The position numbers were made by a program, and so were the translations under genes. From Anolis sagrei (Eukaryota; Chordata; Lepidosauria; Squamata; Anolidae): a stretch of DNA of 64,000 nucleotides. Position 1 is the stretch's first letter, and each line of letters opens with the position of its first letter. The notes under the pieces are model-generated. The model saw only the letters and a program-made list of their open reading frames with translations. It was not told the DNA's origin and did not search any database. Shown here in pieces: positions 24,275 through 34,734 of this stretch. The stretch lies in the NCBI RefSeq assembly GCF_037176765.1, contig NC_090025.1:13255045-13319044 (forward strand), read 5' to 3'.

Positions 24275-24548
24275 AAATCTTAACACCTCTCAACAAAAGA
24301 TTCCTCCAGGCTCAGCCAGGCCTTCAAATGCTAATGAAGGTGGTCAGTTGAAACAGTCACACCTAGCTCCAGCAGACAAGAGTCCTTTGTCCCACCCTGG
24401 TCATTCCACAGATATATAAACCCTTTTTCCTAATTCCAACAGACCTCACTACCTCTGAGGATGCTTGCCATAGATGCAGGCGAAACGTCAGGAGAAAATG
24501 CCTCTAGAACATGGCCATATAGCCCGGAAAAACCCACAAGAACCTATT
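24275..24548 (+). mobile_element. Penelope-like repeat end (tentative)
   Basis: It carries the module ACCTCTGAGGATGCTTGCCA, TAGATGCAGGCGAAACGTCA, then ATGGCCATATAGCC, found in about eight places in this window. It is preceded by CAGACAAGAGTCC and the AGATATATAAACCC segment typical of this repeat. Noncoding. Confidence 0.5.
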
Positions 24549-24777
24549 AATTTGTAATATTTATTATTATATTTATTATTACTAACCCATATTAGTTTAT
24601 TATATTTGTTATTTATTACATTTGTTTATTATTATTACTATTTTAACCCATATTAATTTCTAATATTTATTATATTTGTTTATTATTACTAACCCACATT
24701 AGTTTATTATATTTCTTATATATTACATTCATTTATTATTATTACTATTTTATTAACCCATATTAGTTTATTGTTGT

Positions 24778-25800
24778 TGTTGTTCATTCGTTCAGTCGTC
24801 TCCGACTCTTCGTGACCTCATGGACCAGCCCACGCCAGAGCTCCCTGTTGGCCGTCACCACCGCCAGCTCCTTCAAGGTCAGTCCAGTCACTTCAAGGAT
24901 GGCATCCATCCATCTTGCCCTTGGTCGGCCCCTCTTCCTTTTGCCTTCCACTTTCCCCAGCATCATTGTCTTTTCTAGGCTTTCCTGTCTCCTCATGATG
25001 TGGCCAAAGTACTTCAACTTTGTCTCTAGTATCCTTCCCTCCAGTGAGCAGCCGGACTTTATTTCCTGGAGGATGGACTGGTTGGATCTTCTCGCAGTCC
25101 AAGGCACTCTCAGGACTTTCCTCCAACACCACAGTTCAAAAGCATCGATCTTCCTTCGCTCAGCCTTCCCTAAGGTCCAGCTCTCACATCCGTAGGTGAC
25201 TACAGGGAATACCATGGCTTTGACTAGGCGGATCTTTGTTGCCAGTCTGATGTCTCTACTCTTCACTATTTTATGGAGACTGGACATTGCTCTCCTCCCA
25301 AGAAGTAAGCGTCTTCTGATTTCCTGGCCACAGTCTGCATCTGCAGTAATCTTTGCGCCTAGAAATACAAAGTCTGTCACGGCCTCCACATTTTCTCCCT
25401 CTATTTTCCAGTTGTCAATCATTCTTGTTGCCATAATCTTGGTTTTTTTGACGTTTAGCTGCAACCCGGCTTTTGCGCTTTCTTCTTTCACCTTTATTAG
25501 AAGGCTCCTCAGCTCCTCCTCGCTTTCGGCCATCAGAGTGGTGTCATCTGCATATCTGAGGTTGTTAATGTTTCTTCCAGCAATTTTCACTCCAGCCTTG
25601 CATTCATCAAGCCCCGCACATCCTCGCATGATGTGTTCTGCATACAAGTTAAAAAGGTTGGGTGAGAGTATGCAGCCTTGCCGTACGCCTTTCCCAATCT
25701 TGAACCAGTCTGTTGTTCCATGGTCAGTTCTGACTGTTGCTACTTGGTCCTTGTACAGATTCCTCTGGAGAGAGACAAGGTGGCTTGGGATGCCCATCCC
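24778..25800 (-). mobile_element. RTE-BovB LINE, reverse transcriptase C-terminal two thirds
   Basis: An open minus-strand frame of 337 codons (25797 to 24784) reads GVRQGCILSPNLFNLYAEHI, LRYADDTTLMAESEEELRSL, ITADADCGQEIRRRLLLGRR, GCESWTLGKAERRKIDAFEL and WTARRSNQSILQEIKSGCSL, matching BovB reverse transcriptase as known from ruminants and squamates. The 3' end is the BovB tail, seen on the plus strand as TTGTTGTTGTTCATTCGTTC. It is 5' truncated (no endonuclease). Just beyond the 5' end, 25806-25855 repeats a stretch from within the element (GATGTGTTCTGCATACAAGT). Confidence 0.93.
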
Positions 25801-26043
25801 ACTAAGATGATGTGTTCTGCATACAAGTTAAAAAGGTTGAAAGCTGCGACCTTTTTAACCTTTTTTTTAGTTTATTGTATTTGTCATTTATTACATTCAT
25901 TTATTATTATTATTATTTTATTAACCCATATTAATTTGCTTATAATTAGTTCATTTTATTTATTTCACTAATTTATTACTATTTTATCAGCCTATGTTAG
26001 TTTATCATATTTATTATATTAGTTCCTTATTTCGATTAACTGT

Positions 26044-26318
26044 TTTTGTTTTTCGTGTCAGGAGCAACTTGAGAAACTGCAAGTCGCTTCTGGTGTGAGA
26101 GAATTGGCCGTCTGCAAGGACTTTGCCCAGGGGATGCCCAGATGATTCTTTTGATGTTTTACCATCCTTGTGGGAGGCTTCTCTCATGTCCCCGCATGAG
26201 GAGCTGGAGTTGATAGAGGGAGCTCATCCACCTCTCCCTGGATTCAAAGCTGCGACCTGTCGGTCTTCAGTCCTGCCGGCACAGGGGTTTAACCCACTGC
26301 GCCACCGGGGGCTCCTTC
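26044..26318 (-). mobile_element. tRNA-derived SINE, minus strand
   Basis: Same family as at 10750-11011. Reverse-complemented tail (TTTTTCGTGTCAGGAGCAAC) at the left; tRNA-like head (GCCCCCGGTGGCGCAGTGGG on the minus strand) at the right. Box B-like GGTCGCAGCTTTGAATCC is present. Confidence 0.85.
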
Positions 26319-26584
26319 GATTAACTTATATTAATGTATATTTTAGTCACTATATTACTTTATATTTTCTCAATTTGTTATTATTTCTCTATTTTTATTA
26401 ACTTATATTGATATATTGTATTTGTTATTATATTAGTTTATTATTTATATTTTATTAACATTATTTTATTATCTTGTTACTTATATTAGTTTATATTTTA
26501 TTAACATATTAATATTAAGGCATATGTATTACTTATTGTATTTATTATTTCTACATTATTAACATATTAATTTCTTGTGTTATT

Positions 26585-27055
26585 TATTATAATAAATCAA
26601 GAAAGAGCTTCCTAAGATTAACAGAGATACTTGCAGAAATATCTCAGCAAGCAAGAGTCCCAAAGTGGCAGGCTAAAACCCGGGACCTCAAGTCATGGCA
26701 AATGAGATACACCCCCCCTCCCCCCGGGCACACAGAAGACTGGGCAACTTGGAAGGCGCTAAACAGACTGAACTCTGACACCATGAGATGCAGAGCCAAC
26801 CTTAAGAAATGGGGCCACAAAGTGGAGTCCACGACATGAGTGTGGAGGAGAGCAAACCACAGACTACCTATTATAATGCAGTCTGAGCCCTGCTGCATGC
26901 AGGACCTCCTTATAGCAATACCAGAGGCATTCCAAGTGGCCAGTTACTGGTTAGAGGGCATTTAATATAATTGCCAAGTTTTTAAACATTGTGTTTTTTA
27001 CCTTACATTAAAACTGTACCCTTGGTTTGCTCCTAATACGATAAATAAAAAAATA
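26585..27055 (+). mobile_element. Non-LTR LINE 3' end, same family as 50.2-51.7 kb
   Basis: It is collinear with 51208-51690: AGTCCCAAAGTGGCAGGCT, GACTGGGCAACTTGGAAGG, GCAGAGCCAACCTTAAGAAA, GGGGCCACAAAGTGGA, then an A/T-rich tail ending in ACGATAAATAAA. Noncoding remnant of the ORF2 C-terminal part and 3' UTR. Confidence 0.8.
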
Positions 27056-27180
27056 TTATTAGTGTTTTGTTAATTATTAATATTTTTATTAATTTGGTGT
27101 ATATGATTTTTAAAGATATATATGCTTGGGTATGCATTTTCTCAATAAAGGATTCTGTTAAGCACTGAATTATTACTCCG

Positions 27181-27182
<2 letters not shown>

Positions 27183-27218
<36 letters not shown>
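27183..27218. repeat. (TTA)n microsatellite
   Basis: About 11 TTA units. Confidence 0.95.
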
Positions 27219-27366
27219 TTCGCATTAAGCCATGGCAGTTAAAGTAGTGTTTGAACTTCATTCATTCTACAGTGTACATGCACTCATGATGTTATGAGTA
27301 TTCTAAATCAAAGATTAGATGAACATTACAAGGCTATTCCAAACTCAATCAGCATTGCATTGTACT

Positions 27367-27440
27367 GTCAAAGGCTTTCACGGCTGGAATCACTGGGGTG
27401 TTGTGTGGTTTCTGGCCATACAGCCTGGAAAACACACTAC
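27367..27440 (-). mobile_element. Penelope-like terminal piece (tentative), minus strand
   Basis: CAAAGGCTTTCACGGCTGGA, then AATCACTGGGGTGTTGTG and CATACAGCCTGGAAAACACA, the reverse of the module at 45.24-45.30 kb. Confidence 0.4.
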
Positions 27441-27735
27441 ACTCCAATATTGCATTAAGTAAAGGTTTCCCCTTGACATTAAGTCTAGTCGTGCCTGACT
27501 CTGGGGGGTGGTGCTCATCTCAGTTTCTAAGCCGGTGTTGTCCGTAGACGCCTCCAAGGACTGCAGGGAGTGCCATAACCTTCCCACCAGAGCGGTACCT
27601 ATTGATCTACTCACACTTGCACATTTTTGAACTGCTAGTTTGGCAGAATCTGGGACTAGCAGTGGGAGCTAACCCCTCTCCCCAGGTTCGAACCGCCAAG
27701 TTCCGCAACTCAGTGGTTTAACCCATGGCACCTAA
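27440..27735 (-). mobile_element. Sauria-type tRNA SINE, minus strand
   Basis: Minus strand: tRNA-like head with TGGGTTAAACCACTGAGTTG and box B GGCGGTTCGAACC, a body with CAAATTTGT-like region and GTAGATCAATAGGTACCGCT, and an end CAGAGTCAGGCACGACTAGA then CTTAATGTCAAGGGGAAACC. The GTCnGGCACGACT stretch resembles the BovB 3' end, as reported for Sauria SINEs, which fits mobilisation by BovB. Relatives at 37615-37925 and 58957-59110. Confidence 0.7.
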
Positions 27736-28122
27736 GAAATCTTATTTCCCTATAATAAAGTGTACAGATATAATTCTTGAAAATCCTAGTTTTATATAAT
27801 ATTTTAATGTAATTTTGAAAATTTTCATTTTGTGTATTTTAAGATAAAGGTACAACAAAAGCACTGGAATTCCCAGCATAGATATTTAAATGATTTTGCA
27901 AACAGAACTGACCCCATGGCAGAATCACAGTTTTATCTGGAATGTCCTCAAGCAAGTGACTAGGAATGAACTGGCAAAAATAAGAAATAAAAGTTTAATG
28001 GTAAATTACAATACTCTGGGAGGAAAAAAGAGGTGGTGTTATGAATGGAAAGCTCTTTTCACCCAAAACACAATATTAGCTTTTTCTTATTCTTTCCCAT
28101 TTACTCTACATCGCGGATAATT

Positions 28123-28285
28123 TCAAATCATAGAATTGGAAGAGACCTCATGGGCCATCCAGTCCAACCCCCTGCCAAGCAGGAATATTGCATTCAAAGC
28201 ACCCCTGACAGATGGCCATCCAGCCTCTGTTTAAAAGCTTCCAAAGGAGCCGCCACCACACTCCAGGGCAGAGAGTTCCACTGCT
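28123..28285 (-). mobile_element. CR1 LINE 3' end, minus strand
   Basis: TCATAGAATTGGAAGAGACC, CATGGGCCATCCAGTCCAAC, then CCCCTGACAGATGGCCATCC: the CR1 3' module in reverse orientation. It lies just downstream of the UTP3 polyadenylation signal. Confidence 0.9.
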
Positions 28286-28423
28286 AAACGGAAATGTAGC
28301 TTGCAGGAAACTAAACGAGAGTAGATTGGAAGAATCACTAGATACCATCATTTAAAAATACAAATAATTTCAGATTGTTGGTCTTAACAAGAAGATATGC
28401 TACACTTTTTTTAGACAAAAGCA

Positions 28424-28429
28424 TTTATT
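28424..28429 (-). terminator. UTP3: UTP3 polyadenylation signal
   Basis: AATAAA on the minus strand, 50 nt after the UTP3 stop codon. It is the first such signal downstream of the gene. Confidence 0.75.
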
Positions 28430-28478
28430 AAGGTTATATTCATTGTTCTCAGCCTGCAAAAAACTGGTGCGAAGTGAA

Positions 28479-29891
28479 TCATTTAAGCTTAACACTTTTC
28501 TTAACTCCAGCACGAATGCCAGACAGTTCGCCTCCATATCTTTGTTCTTCTCTCCGTGTCTCACGAACTTGCCCCCTTCTACGAATCTTGGCTCGTCTGA
28601 ATTTCTCACGATGCTTGACTCTTGGGTTGCGATCAATCTTCTTCCTTCTGGGAGTGAGGCCTTTATTCTTGAGAATCTGGTATGTTGCACCTCTCTTATC
28701 CCCTGACAGTTCCTCTTCCACAATCGCTTTTCCGTCCCCTTCCGTATCATCACGTTTTCTCTTTTTCTTCAGCTTTATTTGTTCTTCCATCAGTTTGTAA
28801 TAATTCAGAGCAGCCTGCTCATCGAAATCTGAATCGTCTGCTGGTTCTTCATTAGAAATCTCACAAACAGTTTTTGGTTTAGTTCTACCAACTGATTTTT
28901 TGACACTTGCAAACTTCTTTCTGCTTTCCATGCCATTTTTGTCATCATTACAAAATTCCTTAAGGAGCAAGCGAACTTCTGGGGACACCTTTTGATCCAC
29001 TGTTCCTAAATCGTTTATCAAGTTCCTATACGTCACAAGCCTTTCAATGACAGGGTGGCCGTGGATTGGGATCCTTTTGGCTTTCAGCACTAAATAGAAA
29101 CTGATGTTGCAGCAGTAGTTCAAATAGAGATGATACTTGGTTTGCAAGTAGTGGCTGCCTTTTCCTTCTGAGATGACGCCGTCTCTGATAAGGTTCATAA
29201 GCGGCTCCAGTTCGTCTCGGAGCTCCGTCATCTTGGCCTCGAAGTCCTGGATCAGCTCCAGCAACTCGGGGGATTCCTTTTTCAGCAGTTTGAGCTGCTC
29301 CTTTTTGGAAAGGGACTGCAAGTCTTGGGCGATCTTCTGCCCGGATTCTTTCTCGCTGGGTCTCTCGGCATAGGATCGTACCAAATCCAAGCCGTAGTCG
29401 TCCTCGCCCAGATTCTCCGCCAGCCTTTTCTGAATAGCTTGGGCCGCCTCCTCTTCCTCCAATTCCTCCGCTTCGGCGTCCTCTTTGCTCTTCTTGGGGG
29501 CTTTGGGTTTGGAGCTGGCTTTGCCATAATCAGTGCCATAATAGAGCTGCTTCCTCTGGCCCCAGGCCAGCTCATCCGGAAGGCCGGAGCCTGGTTGCTC
29601 TTCCAGGTCGCTCTCCATGTCAAGATCCTCCTCTTCCTCCTCTTCATCCTCCTCCTCTTCATCCTCCTCCTCATTCAGCTCCAGGCCTAGCACTTCCTCC
29701 GCCTCCTCCCCATTCGCCTCCTCGTCCTCGCTGCCCAGGGCCGCCCGTACCGCCTCCTCCAGCCGCTTCTCCTGGAAGTCGTCCGCCTCCTCCGTCACGC
29801 ACAGGGACCCCGGCCCCGGCTCCTCCATCTTCTCCTCCTGCGGCTTCCAGGCCTTCAAACCCGGAGCCGCTCGCCGCCTCGCTTTCCCCAT
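28479..29891 (-). CDS. UTP3: UTP3 / SAS10, small-subunit processome component
   Basis: A single uninterrupted exon encodes 470 aa; mammalian UTP3 is also intronless and about 479 aa. The start MGKARRRAAPGLKAWKP at 29891 was chosen by length and promoter position; the frame is open for another 85 codons upstream but unconserved. In order: a basic N-terminus; a Glu/Asp tract (about 55-100); WGQRKQLYYGTDYG (110-123); the Sas10/Utp3 domain from SPELLELIQDFEAK (about 207-290) with YLQTKYHLYLNYC and GHPVIERLVTYRNLI; an acidic linker; and the conserved basic C-terminal Sas10 domain (about 411-470) with GLTPRRKKIDRNPRVKHREK and GELSGIRAGVKKSVKLK. UTP3 acts in the nucleolus in 18S pre-rRNA processing and has been linked to chromatin silencing. 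It is divergent from JCHAIN, as in mammals. Expression is expected to be constitutive. Confidence 0.97.
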   Translation of the reverse strand: MGKARRRAAPGLKAWKPQEEKMEEPGPGSLCVTEEADDFQEKRLEEAVRAALGSEDEEANGEEAEEVLGLELNEEEDEEEEDEEEEEEDLDMESDLEEQPGSGLPDELAWGQRKQLYYGTDYGKASSKPKAPKKSKEDAEAEELEEEEAAQAIQKRLAENLGEDDYGLDLVRSYAERPSEKESGQKIAQDLQSLSKKEQLKLLKKESPELLELIQDFEAKMTELRDELEPLMNLIRDGVISEGKGSHYLQTKYHLYLNYCCNISFYLVLKAKRIPIHGHPVIERLVTYRNLINDLGTVDQKVSPEVRLLLKEFCNDDKNGMESRKKFASVKKSVGRTKPKTVCEISNEEPADDSDFDEQAALNYYKLMEEQIKLKKKRKRDDTEGDGKAIVEEELSGDKRGATYQILKNKGLTPRRKKIDRNPRVKHREKFRRAKIRRRGQVRETRREEQRYGGELSGIRAGVKKSVKLK

Positions 29892-30150
29892 GATCCCGGC
29901 CAATGTGGGGAATGACTTCCTGAAAGGAAGCGGAAAAGCCTTAGTGTACTTCCGTTTCCGGTGACAACTGCGCATGCGTGAAGTTCCCAGGCTTGCTCTC
30001 GCTGGTCGCGCAGGCCTAACGTCATCCGGGTATTTTTTTTTGTTTCCGACTTCAATTCCCAGAAGCCTCAGCCGGGGAAGGCAGTTGTCAGGAATTCTGG
30101 GAGTTGAAGTCCTAACGCTGCTGTAAGAGCAGCCCTTGAGGATCACTGCT
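29892..30150 (-). promoter_or_regulatory. UTP3: UTP3 promoter region
   Basis: The DNA just upstream of UTP3 is CpG-rich. It contains TGCGCATGCG (29969-29978), a good NRF1 core, and on the minus strand ETS-type GGAA cores near 29950-29960 (CCGGAAACGGAAGT). NRF1 plus ETS sites without TATA is typical of housekeeping genes. Further upstream (30054-30115) is a short fold-back repeat (AATTCCCAGAAGCC / GAATTCTGGGAGTTGAAGT). A CR1 copy starts about 265 bp above the ATG. Confidence 0.7.
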
Positions 30151-30154
30151 TAAT

Positions 30155-30541
30155 CATAGAATCAAAGAGTTGGAAGAGACCTCATGGGCCATCCAGTCCA
30201 ACCCCATTCGGCCAAGAAGCAGGAATATTACATTCAGATCACCCCTGACAGATGGCCATCCAGCCTCTGTTTAAAAGCTTCCAAAGAAGGAGCCTCCACC
30301 ACACTCCGGGGCAGAGAGTTCCACTGCTGAACAGCTCTCACAGTCAGGAAGTTCTTCCTAATGTTCAGATGGAATCTCCTCTCTTGTAGTTTGAAGCCAT
30401 TGTTCCGCGTCCTAGTCTCCAGGGAAGTACAAAACAAGCTTGCTCCCTCCTCCCTGTGGCTTCCTCTCACATATTTATACATGGCTATCATATCTCCTCT
30501 CAGCCTTCTCTTCTTCAGGCTAAACATGCCCAGCTCCTTAA
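30155..30541 (-). mobile_element. CR1 LINE 3' fragment, minus strand
   Basis: Reverse CR1 end (AATCATAGAATCAAAGAGTT) with the last coding part: minus-strand frame [20 protein letters not shown] to GHLSGVI matches the ORF2 C-terminus of the 13-15.8 kb copy. Very similar to that copy, so probably young. Confidence 0.93.
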
Positions 30542-30544
30542 AGG

Positions 30545-30885
30545 AGGCGTGGGCAAAGGTGTATTATATTACATTATTATTGTTGTTGTTATTATTATAT
30601 ATCATTATATTGTATTACTATTAGTATTATATTGTGTTATATTATTAATATTATATTATATGTGTGTATATAATATATTATTAGCACAACACAATGTTAG
30701 TATGATATTATAGTGTACTTTACCACTACACTGCAATATTATTAGTAATATTGCATGTGATATATTATATACAATTATTATATAGTATTATATTGTACTA
30801 TATTAGTAAACCACAATATATATATAATACAGTACCAGTATATTATACTATTAGTATTATATAACATATAGTAGGGATACCAAGG
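30545..30885. repeat. AT-rich simple sequence
   Basis: Degenerate TATTAT/ATTATA runs. It continues after the LINE piece at 31505-31585, suggesting that the LINE fragment sits inside the array. Confidence 0.7.
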
Positions 30886-31510
30886 TGCTTGTTTATAGAG
30901 CTATCGTCCTCCCAACCCTGCTATATGCCTGCGAAACATGCAACTCCTGGAACGATTCCATCAGCGCTGCCTCCGGAAAATCCTGCAAATCTCTTGGGAC
31001 AAACGTCAGCGTGCTGGAAGACCACCAGCATTGAAGCGATGCTCCTCTGCCATCAACTCCGCTGGGCCAGCCACATTGTCCGGATGCCCGACCACAGTCT
31101 CCCAAAGCAGTTGCTCTACTCCGAACTTAAGAACGGAAAACGGAATGTTGGTGGGCAGGAAAAGAGATTTAAAGATGGGCTCAAAGCCAACCTTAAAAAC
31201 TCTGGCATAGACACTGAGAACTGGGAAGCCCTGGCCCTTGAGCACTCCAGCTGGAGGTCAGCTGTGACCAGCAGTGCTGCAGAATTTGAAGAGGCACGAA
31301 TGGAGGGCGAAAGGGAGAAGCGTGCCAAGAGGAAGGTGTGTCAAGCCAACCCCGACCGGGACCGCCTTCCACCTGGAAACCAATGCCCTCACTGCGGAAG
31401 AAGATGCAGAGCAAGAATAGGGCAACACAGCCACATACGGACCCACAAGAACACTGGAAGACAATCCTCCTCGGAAAATGAGGGATCGCCTAAGCAAGCA
31501 AGCAACATAT
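30885..31510 (+). mobile_element. Non-LTR LINE C-terminal part with C2H2 finger
   Basis: The plus strand carries remnants of LLERFHQRCLRKILQISWDK, then an open stretch with CHQLRWASHIVRMPDHSLPK, LLYSELKNGKRNVGGQEKRF, DTENWEALALEHSSWRSAV and a C-terminal zinc finger CPHCGRRCRARIGQHSHIRT. The same family lies at 40345-41085 and 48440-48730 in reverse. The clade is not certain; it is distinct from CR1, L2 and BovB in this window. Broken by at least one frame change. Confidence 0.75.
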
Positions 31511-31587
31511 AGTACTATATAATAAGTTGTAGTGTATATAATATATTACAATATTATTAATATATGTAATATATTACTATTACTAGG

Positions 31588-31945
31588 ATCATAGAATCAA
31601 AGAGTTGGAAGAGACTTCATGGGCCATCCAGTCCCACCCCCTGCCTAGAAGCAGGAATATTGCATTCAAATCACCCCTGATAGATGGCCATCCAGCCTCT
31701 TGTTTAAAAGCTTCCAAAGAAGGAGCCTCCACCACACTCCAGGGCAGAGAGTTCCACTGCTGAACGGCTCTCACAGTCAGGAAGTTCTTCCTCATGTTCA
31801 GATGGAATCTCCTTTCTTGTAGTTTGAAGCCATCCTTCCACGTCCTAGTCTCCAGGGAAGCAGAAAACAAGCTTGCTCCCTCCTCCCTGTGGCTTCCTCT
31901 CACATATTTATACATGGCTATCATATCTCCTCTCAGCCTTTCCTT
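31588..31945 (-). mobile_element. CR1 LINE 3' fragment, minus strand
   Basis: Reverse CR1 3' UTR and ORF2 C-terminus ([20 protein letters not shown]). It ends at a pyrimidine-rich stretch (31945-32025). Confidence 0.92.
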
Positions 31946-32027
31946 CTCTCCTTCCTTCTCTTCCTCTTCCCTTCCTTCGCCACTCTTTTTCTTTCCCTTC
32001 CTCTTTCTCTCTTCCTTCTCTACCTAT

Positions 32028-32152
32028 TCTTGGACTGCAACTCCCAGCAGTCCTCCTGATCGATTGATCTACCTACCTACTAACCTACCTACCTATCTCT
32101 ATGTAATTTATCTATCTGGAGGATTGCTGGGAGTTGCAGTCCAGGAATAGGA
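32028..32152. repeat. Fold-back repeat (MITE-like)
   Basis: Arms CTATTCTTGGACTGCAACTC and its complement GAGTTGCAGTCCAGGAATAG enclose TAGATAGG-type simple repeats. Confidence 0.7.
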
Positions 32153-32284
32153 AATCGGAAATATGCAGGGATTGGGATGCTCTCAAAGAAATCCAAGGAG
32201 AAGCAAGCTTGCATCTTGGAAGCAGTGCATTTGGATCATCCTCCTCTCCTAAAGGGCCTGGTCAAAGGGATGCAACCTTTTGGT

Positions 32285-32900
32285 CAACAAGTTTAGCAGC
32301 TCAGTGGTTTAACCCACTGCGCCATCGGGGGCTCCAAGACTATGGTAACCTCCAGTAAAAGCTTAATCTTGGGGGTGGAGGGGGGAAGCAAGGTACAAAT
32401 AAATATAAATACAATAAGAGGACGAAGAGGAGGAGGAGGACATGAGGAGGTGGAGATGGAGAGGAAGAAGAAGAGTCTAGGGATGGTATGATTGGGATAT
32501 TGGGGTGGCTGCATTGTTTTTTTGTTTCAAGACACAAAGTGCTTTATATTTTTATACTCATATTTTAAGGCATTTGCATTATATAAATTCGCATTGTGTC
32601 ATATTTATTGTTAACAGCCCTGAGTCCCTATATTTGAGAGAAAGGCAGGATAAAAATGAAATAAATAGATGCCATAGAATCACCTACAGGGTTTTGACAA
32701 ATTAGAGGACGTGTTGTTGGTTGCAGGTAGGTAAAACCATGGGTATTGCTCATGCAGGTACAGTATTCATATTGTATATCTTTCTCACAGGGATTCTTCT
32801 TTCTCCTCCTCCTCTTCTTGTTCCTTCTCCTTCCTTTTCTTCTCCTTCTTTCCCTCTTCCTTCTTCTATTTCTTTTTGTTTGGTTTTGTTTTTTAATTAT
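32285..32900. other. Repeat remnants and purine/pyrimidine-rich tracts, no gene
   Basis: It holds a head-only SINE piece (32285-32337, minus), a GA-rich tract (32420-32475), an L2-type tail (32610-32668, CCTGAGTCCCTATATTTGAG) and a CT-rich tract (32790-32870). Nothing coding was recognised; 32900-33890 shows no clear repeat or gene either. Confidence 0.5.
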
Positions 32901-33902
32901 TGTTTTATAGTGTATGTAAGAAACAAAACAAATAAACAATAAAATAATCTTGCTTTTCCCCAAGATTAAGCCTTTTCTTTACGTCCTGCTTTATGTCAAC
33001 TAAGTAAGGCACAGAGGACACAAAAAAATAAGGTCTAGGTGCTCTCCGTTGGCTGTTGTGGTGCAAAAGAGGAATGAAACTGCTTGATCCCAAACCCTAC
33101 GACCATCCTATGCAAAAGAAGTGCAGGTGCCGATTTATTTTTAAGAATACCACAGAACAGGTGCAGCTTTTGCAACGGACTAATCTGGAATAAATTTTCT
33201 CATTGAGTAATGGAAAGGAAGTGGAACCATCGAGGTGGCCAACCATGGTAATGTGTTTAAATAATTTTCCATCCATAACACATCTCATGTGGAAAGAATA
33301 TATTTCATTGAATCATCCTACTGAGGTGTTTACTGATCTAACATACCTATGTGGCTTGAGAGTTATCATTTATGGGGTAAAATAAACCAGAATTGTTCTA
33401 CATGTATGAGACAGTTCTATATATATATTAAACTCTGCACCGTACATAAACAAAGGGAATGCAGTCACCGTTCCTAATGTTGCCAGCCTATCTTGAGCAA
33501 GAGTGCTTTTAGAGGGACAATTTCCAATCAAAAGAAGGAACCCCACCAATCTTACTGTGCAAATTCATTGAACAGAGAATAGTTTTCTATTCAAAGAACT
33601 GACCAGATTAACCCTTTATTTAATATTTATATTTAATATTTATATTTATATGATGGTTTGTCTTTTTCAGGTTCTTTTTCATACTGCAATTATAGCAGTC
33701 ATGACCTTTGGAACCCATATCTGCTACTCACTCAGTATTGCTACTCTTTCTTGTGGTTTTGTTTAACAACTATCTTGAGACCAAAAAAAGCAACTGAAAC
33801 CTTTTTCAAAGAAGAAAAACAGACTGTGGTCACAAGGAGAATATTTTTAACAATGAACTCAAAGAGTGGTAAATACTTTTGCAGTAGACTGCAAGGAGGA
33901 TA

Positions 33903-33958
33903 TTGAAGTTTTTATATAAAGTGACTTATTTAGAAGACACTTTATATAAAAACTTCAA
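33903..33958. repeat. Perfect 21-bp inverted repeat, 14-nt loop
   Basis: The left arm at 33903-33923 starts TTGAAGTTTTTATATAAA, and the right arm at 33938-33958 is its exact complement. It is AT-rich and could extrude as a hairpin or be a short fold-back element. Confidence 0.85.
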
Positions 33959-34059
33959 GATCCACTTCTGGCTTGGAAAAAAGGATCAGCTACTCTATGG
34001 ATGGGGTTTTGTTGAATTTCCAGGACTTGAAAGTGCATAAGGAGGACCAAGGTAATGAA

Positions 34060-34445
34060 GAACTCCCACGACCAACAGAAAATACTGGAAGGGTTTGGTG
34101 GGCATTGACCTTGAGTTTTGGAGTTGTAGTTCACCTACATCCAGAGAGCACTGTGGACTCAAACAATGATAGATCTGGACCCAAACTTGGCATGAATACT
34201 CAACATGCTCACACGTGTACATTTGTGGAGTTTGAGGGAAACAGACCTTGACATTTGGGAGTTGTATTTGCTAGGATTTATAGTTCAGCTACAAAGAGCA
34301 TCCTGAACCCCATCAATGAGAGAATTGGGCCAAACTTTCTATACAGAACCCTCATAACCAACAGAAAATACTGTGTTTTCTGGTGGTCTTCAGCAACTCT
34401 TCTGACACCCCCTCACACACACACACACACCCCGGGGTCCCAAAA
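34060..34445 (+). mobile_element. Fragment of the SPIN-like / Helitron-shared repeat interior
   Basis: It contains TTTGGAGTTGTAGTTCACCT, CAGAGAGCACTGTGGACTCA, AACAATGATAGATCTGGACC and CCAACAGAAAATACTGTGTT, as in the hAT copy at 61562-62274. It ends in a (CA)n run followed by CCCGGGGTCCC. No intact termini. Confidence 0.6.
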
Positions 34446-34466
34446 CCCAGTATAAGAAATGCTGCC

Positions 34467-34690
34467 TTAAGGCCATCCAGTTCAACTCCCTTGACCAGGG
34501 CAAGAAAACATGAACAAAGCCCTCCTGACAAAGAGCCATCCAGTCATAAATATAGACAAATAGATATGATTCACACACACACATATATATGCCAGATATT
34601 GTATCATAGATTTCAAAGGGACCTCTAAAGTAGGACAATGATATGTTGCATGTTCCAGAGTAGGCAAACCAGACAATCTCCACATCAACA
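34467..34690 (-). mobile_element. Old CR1-type 3' end, minus strand
   Basis: It reads GGCCATCCAGTTCAACTCCC, TCCTGACAAAGAGCCATCCA, then TCATAGATTTCAAAGGGACC. It is a diverged CR1 3' end. Confidence 0.5.
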
Positions 34691-34734
34691 CTGACAAGAA
34701 ATACTGTTTACCCGCAAGCATAAAGAAATTACAT

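Noticed and set aside
28443-28800. Plus-strand frames opposite the 3' end of UTP3
   Set aside because: Antisense shadows of the conserved C-terminal Sas10 domain.
29617-29964. Plus-strand frame of poly-serine opposite UTP3
   Set aside because: It is the antisense of the UTP3 acidic tract.
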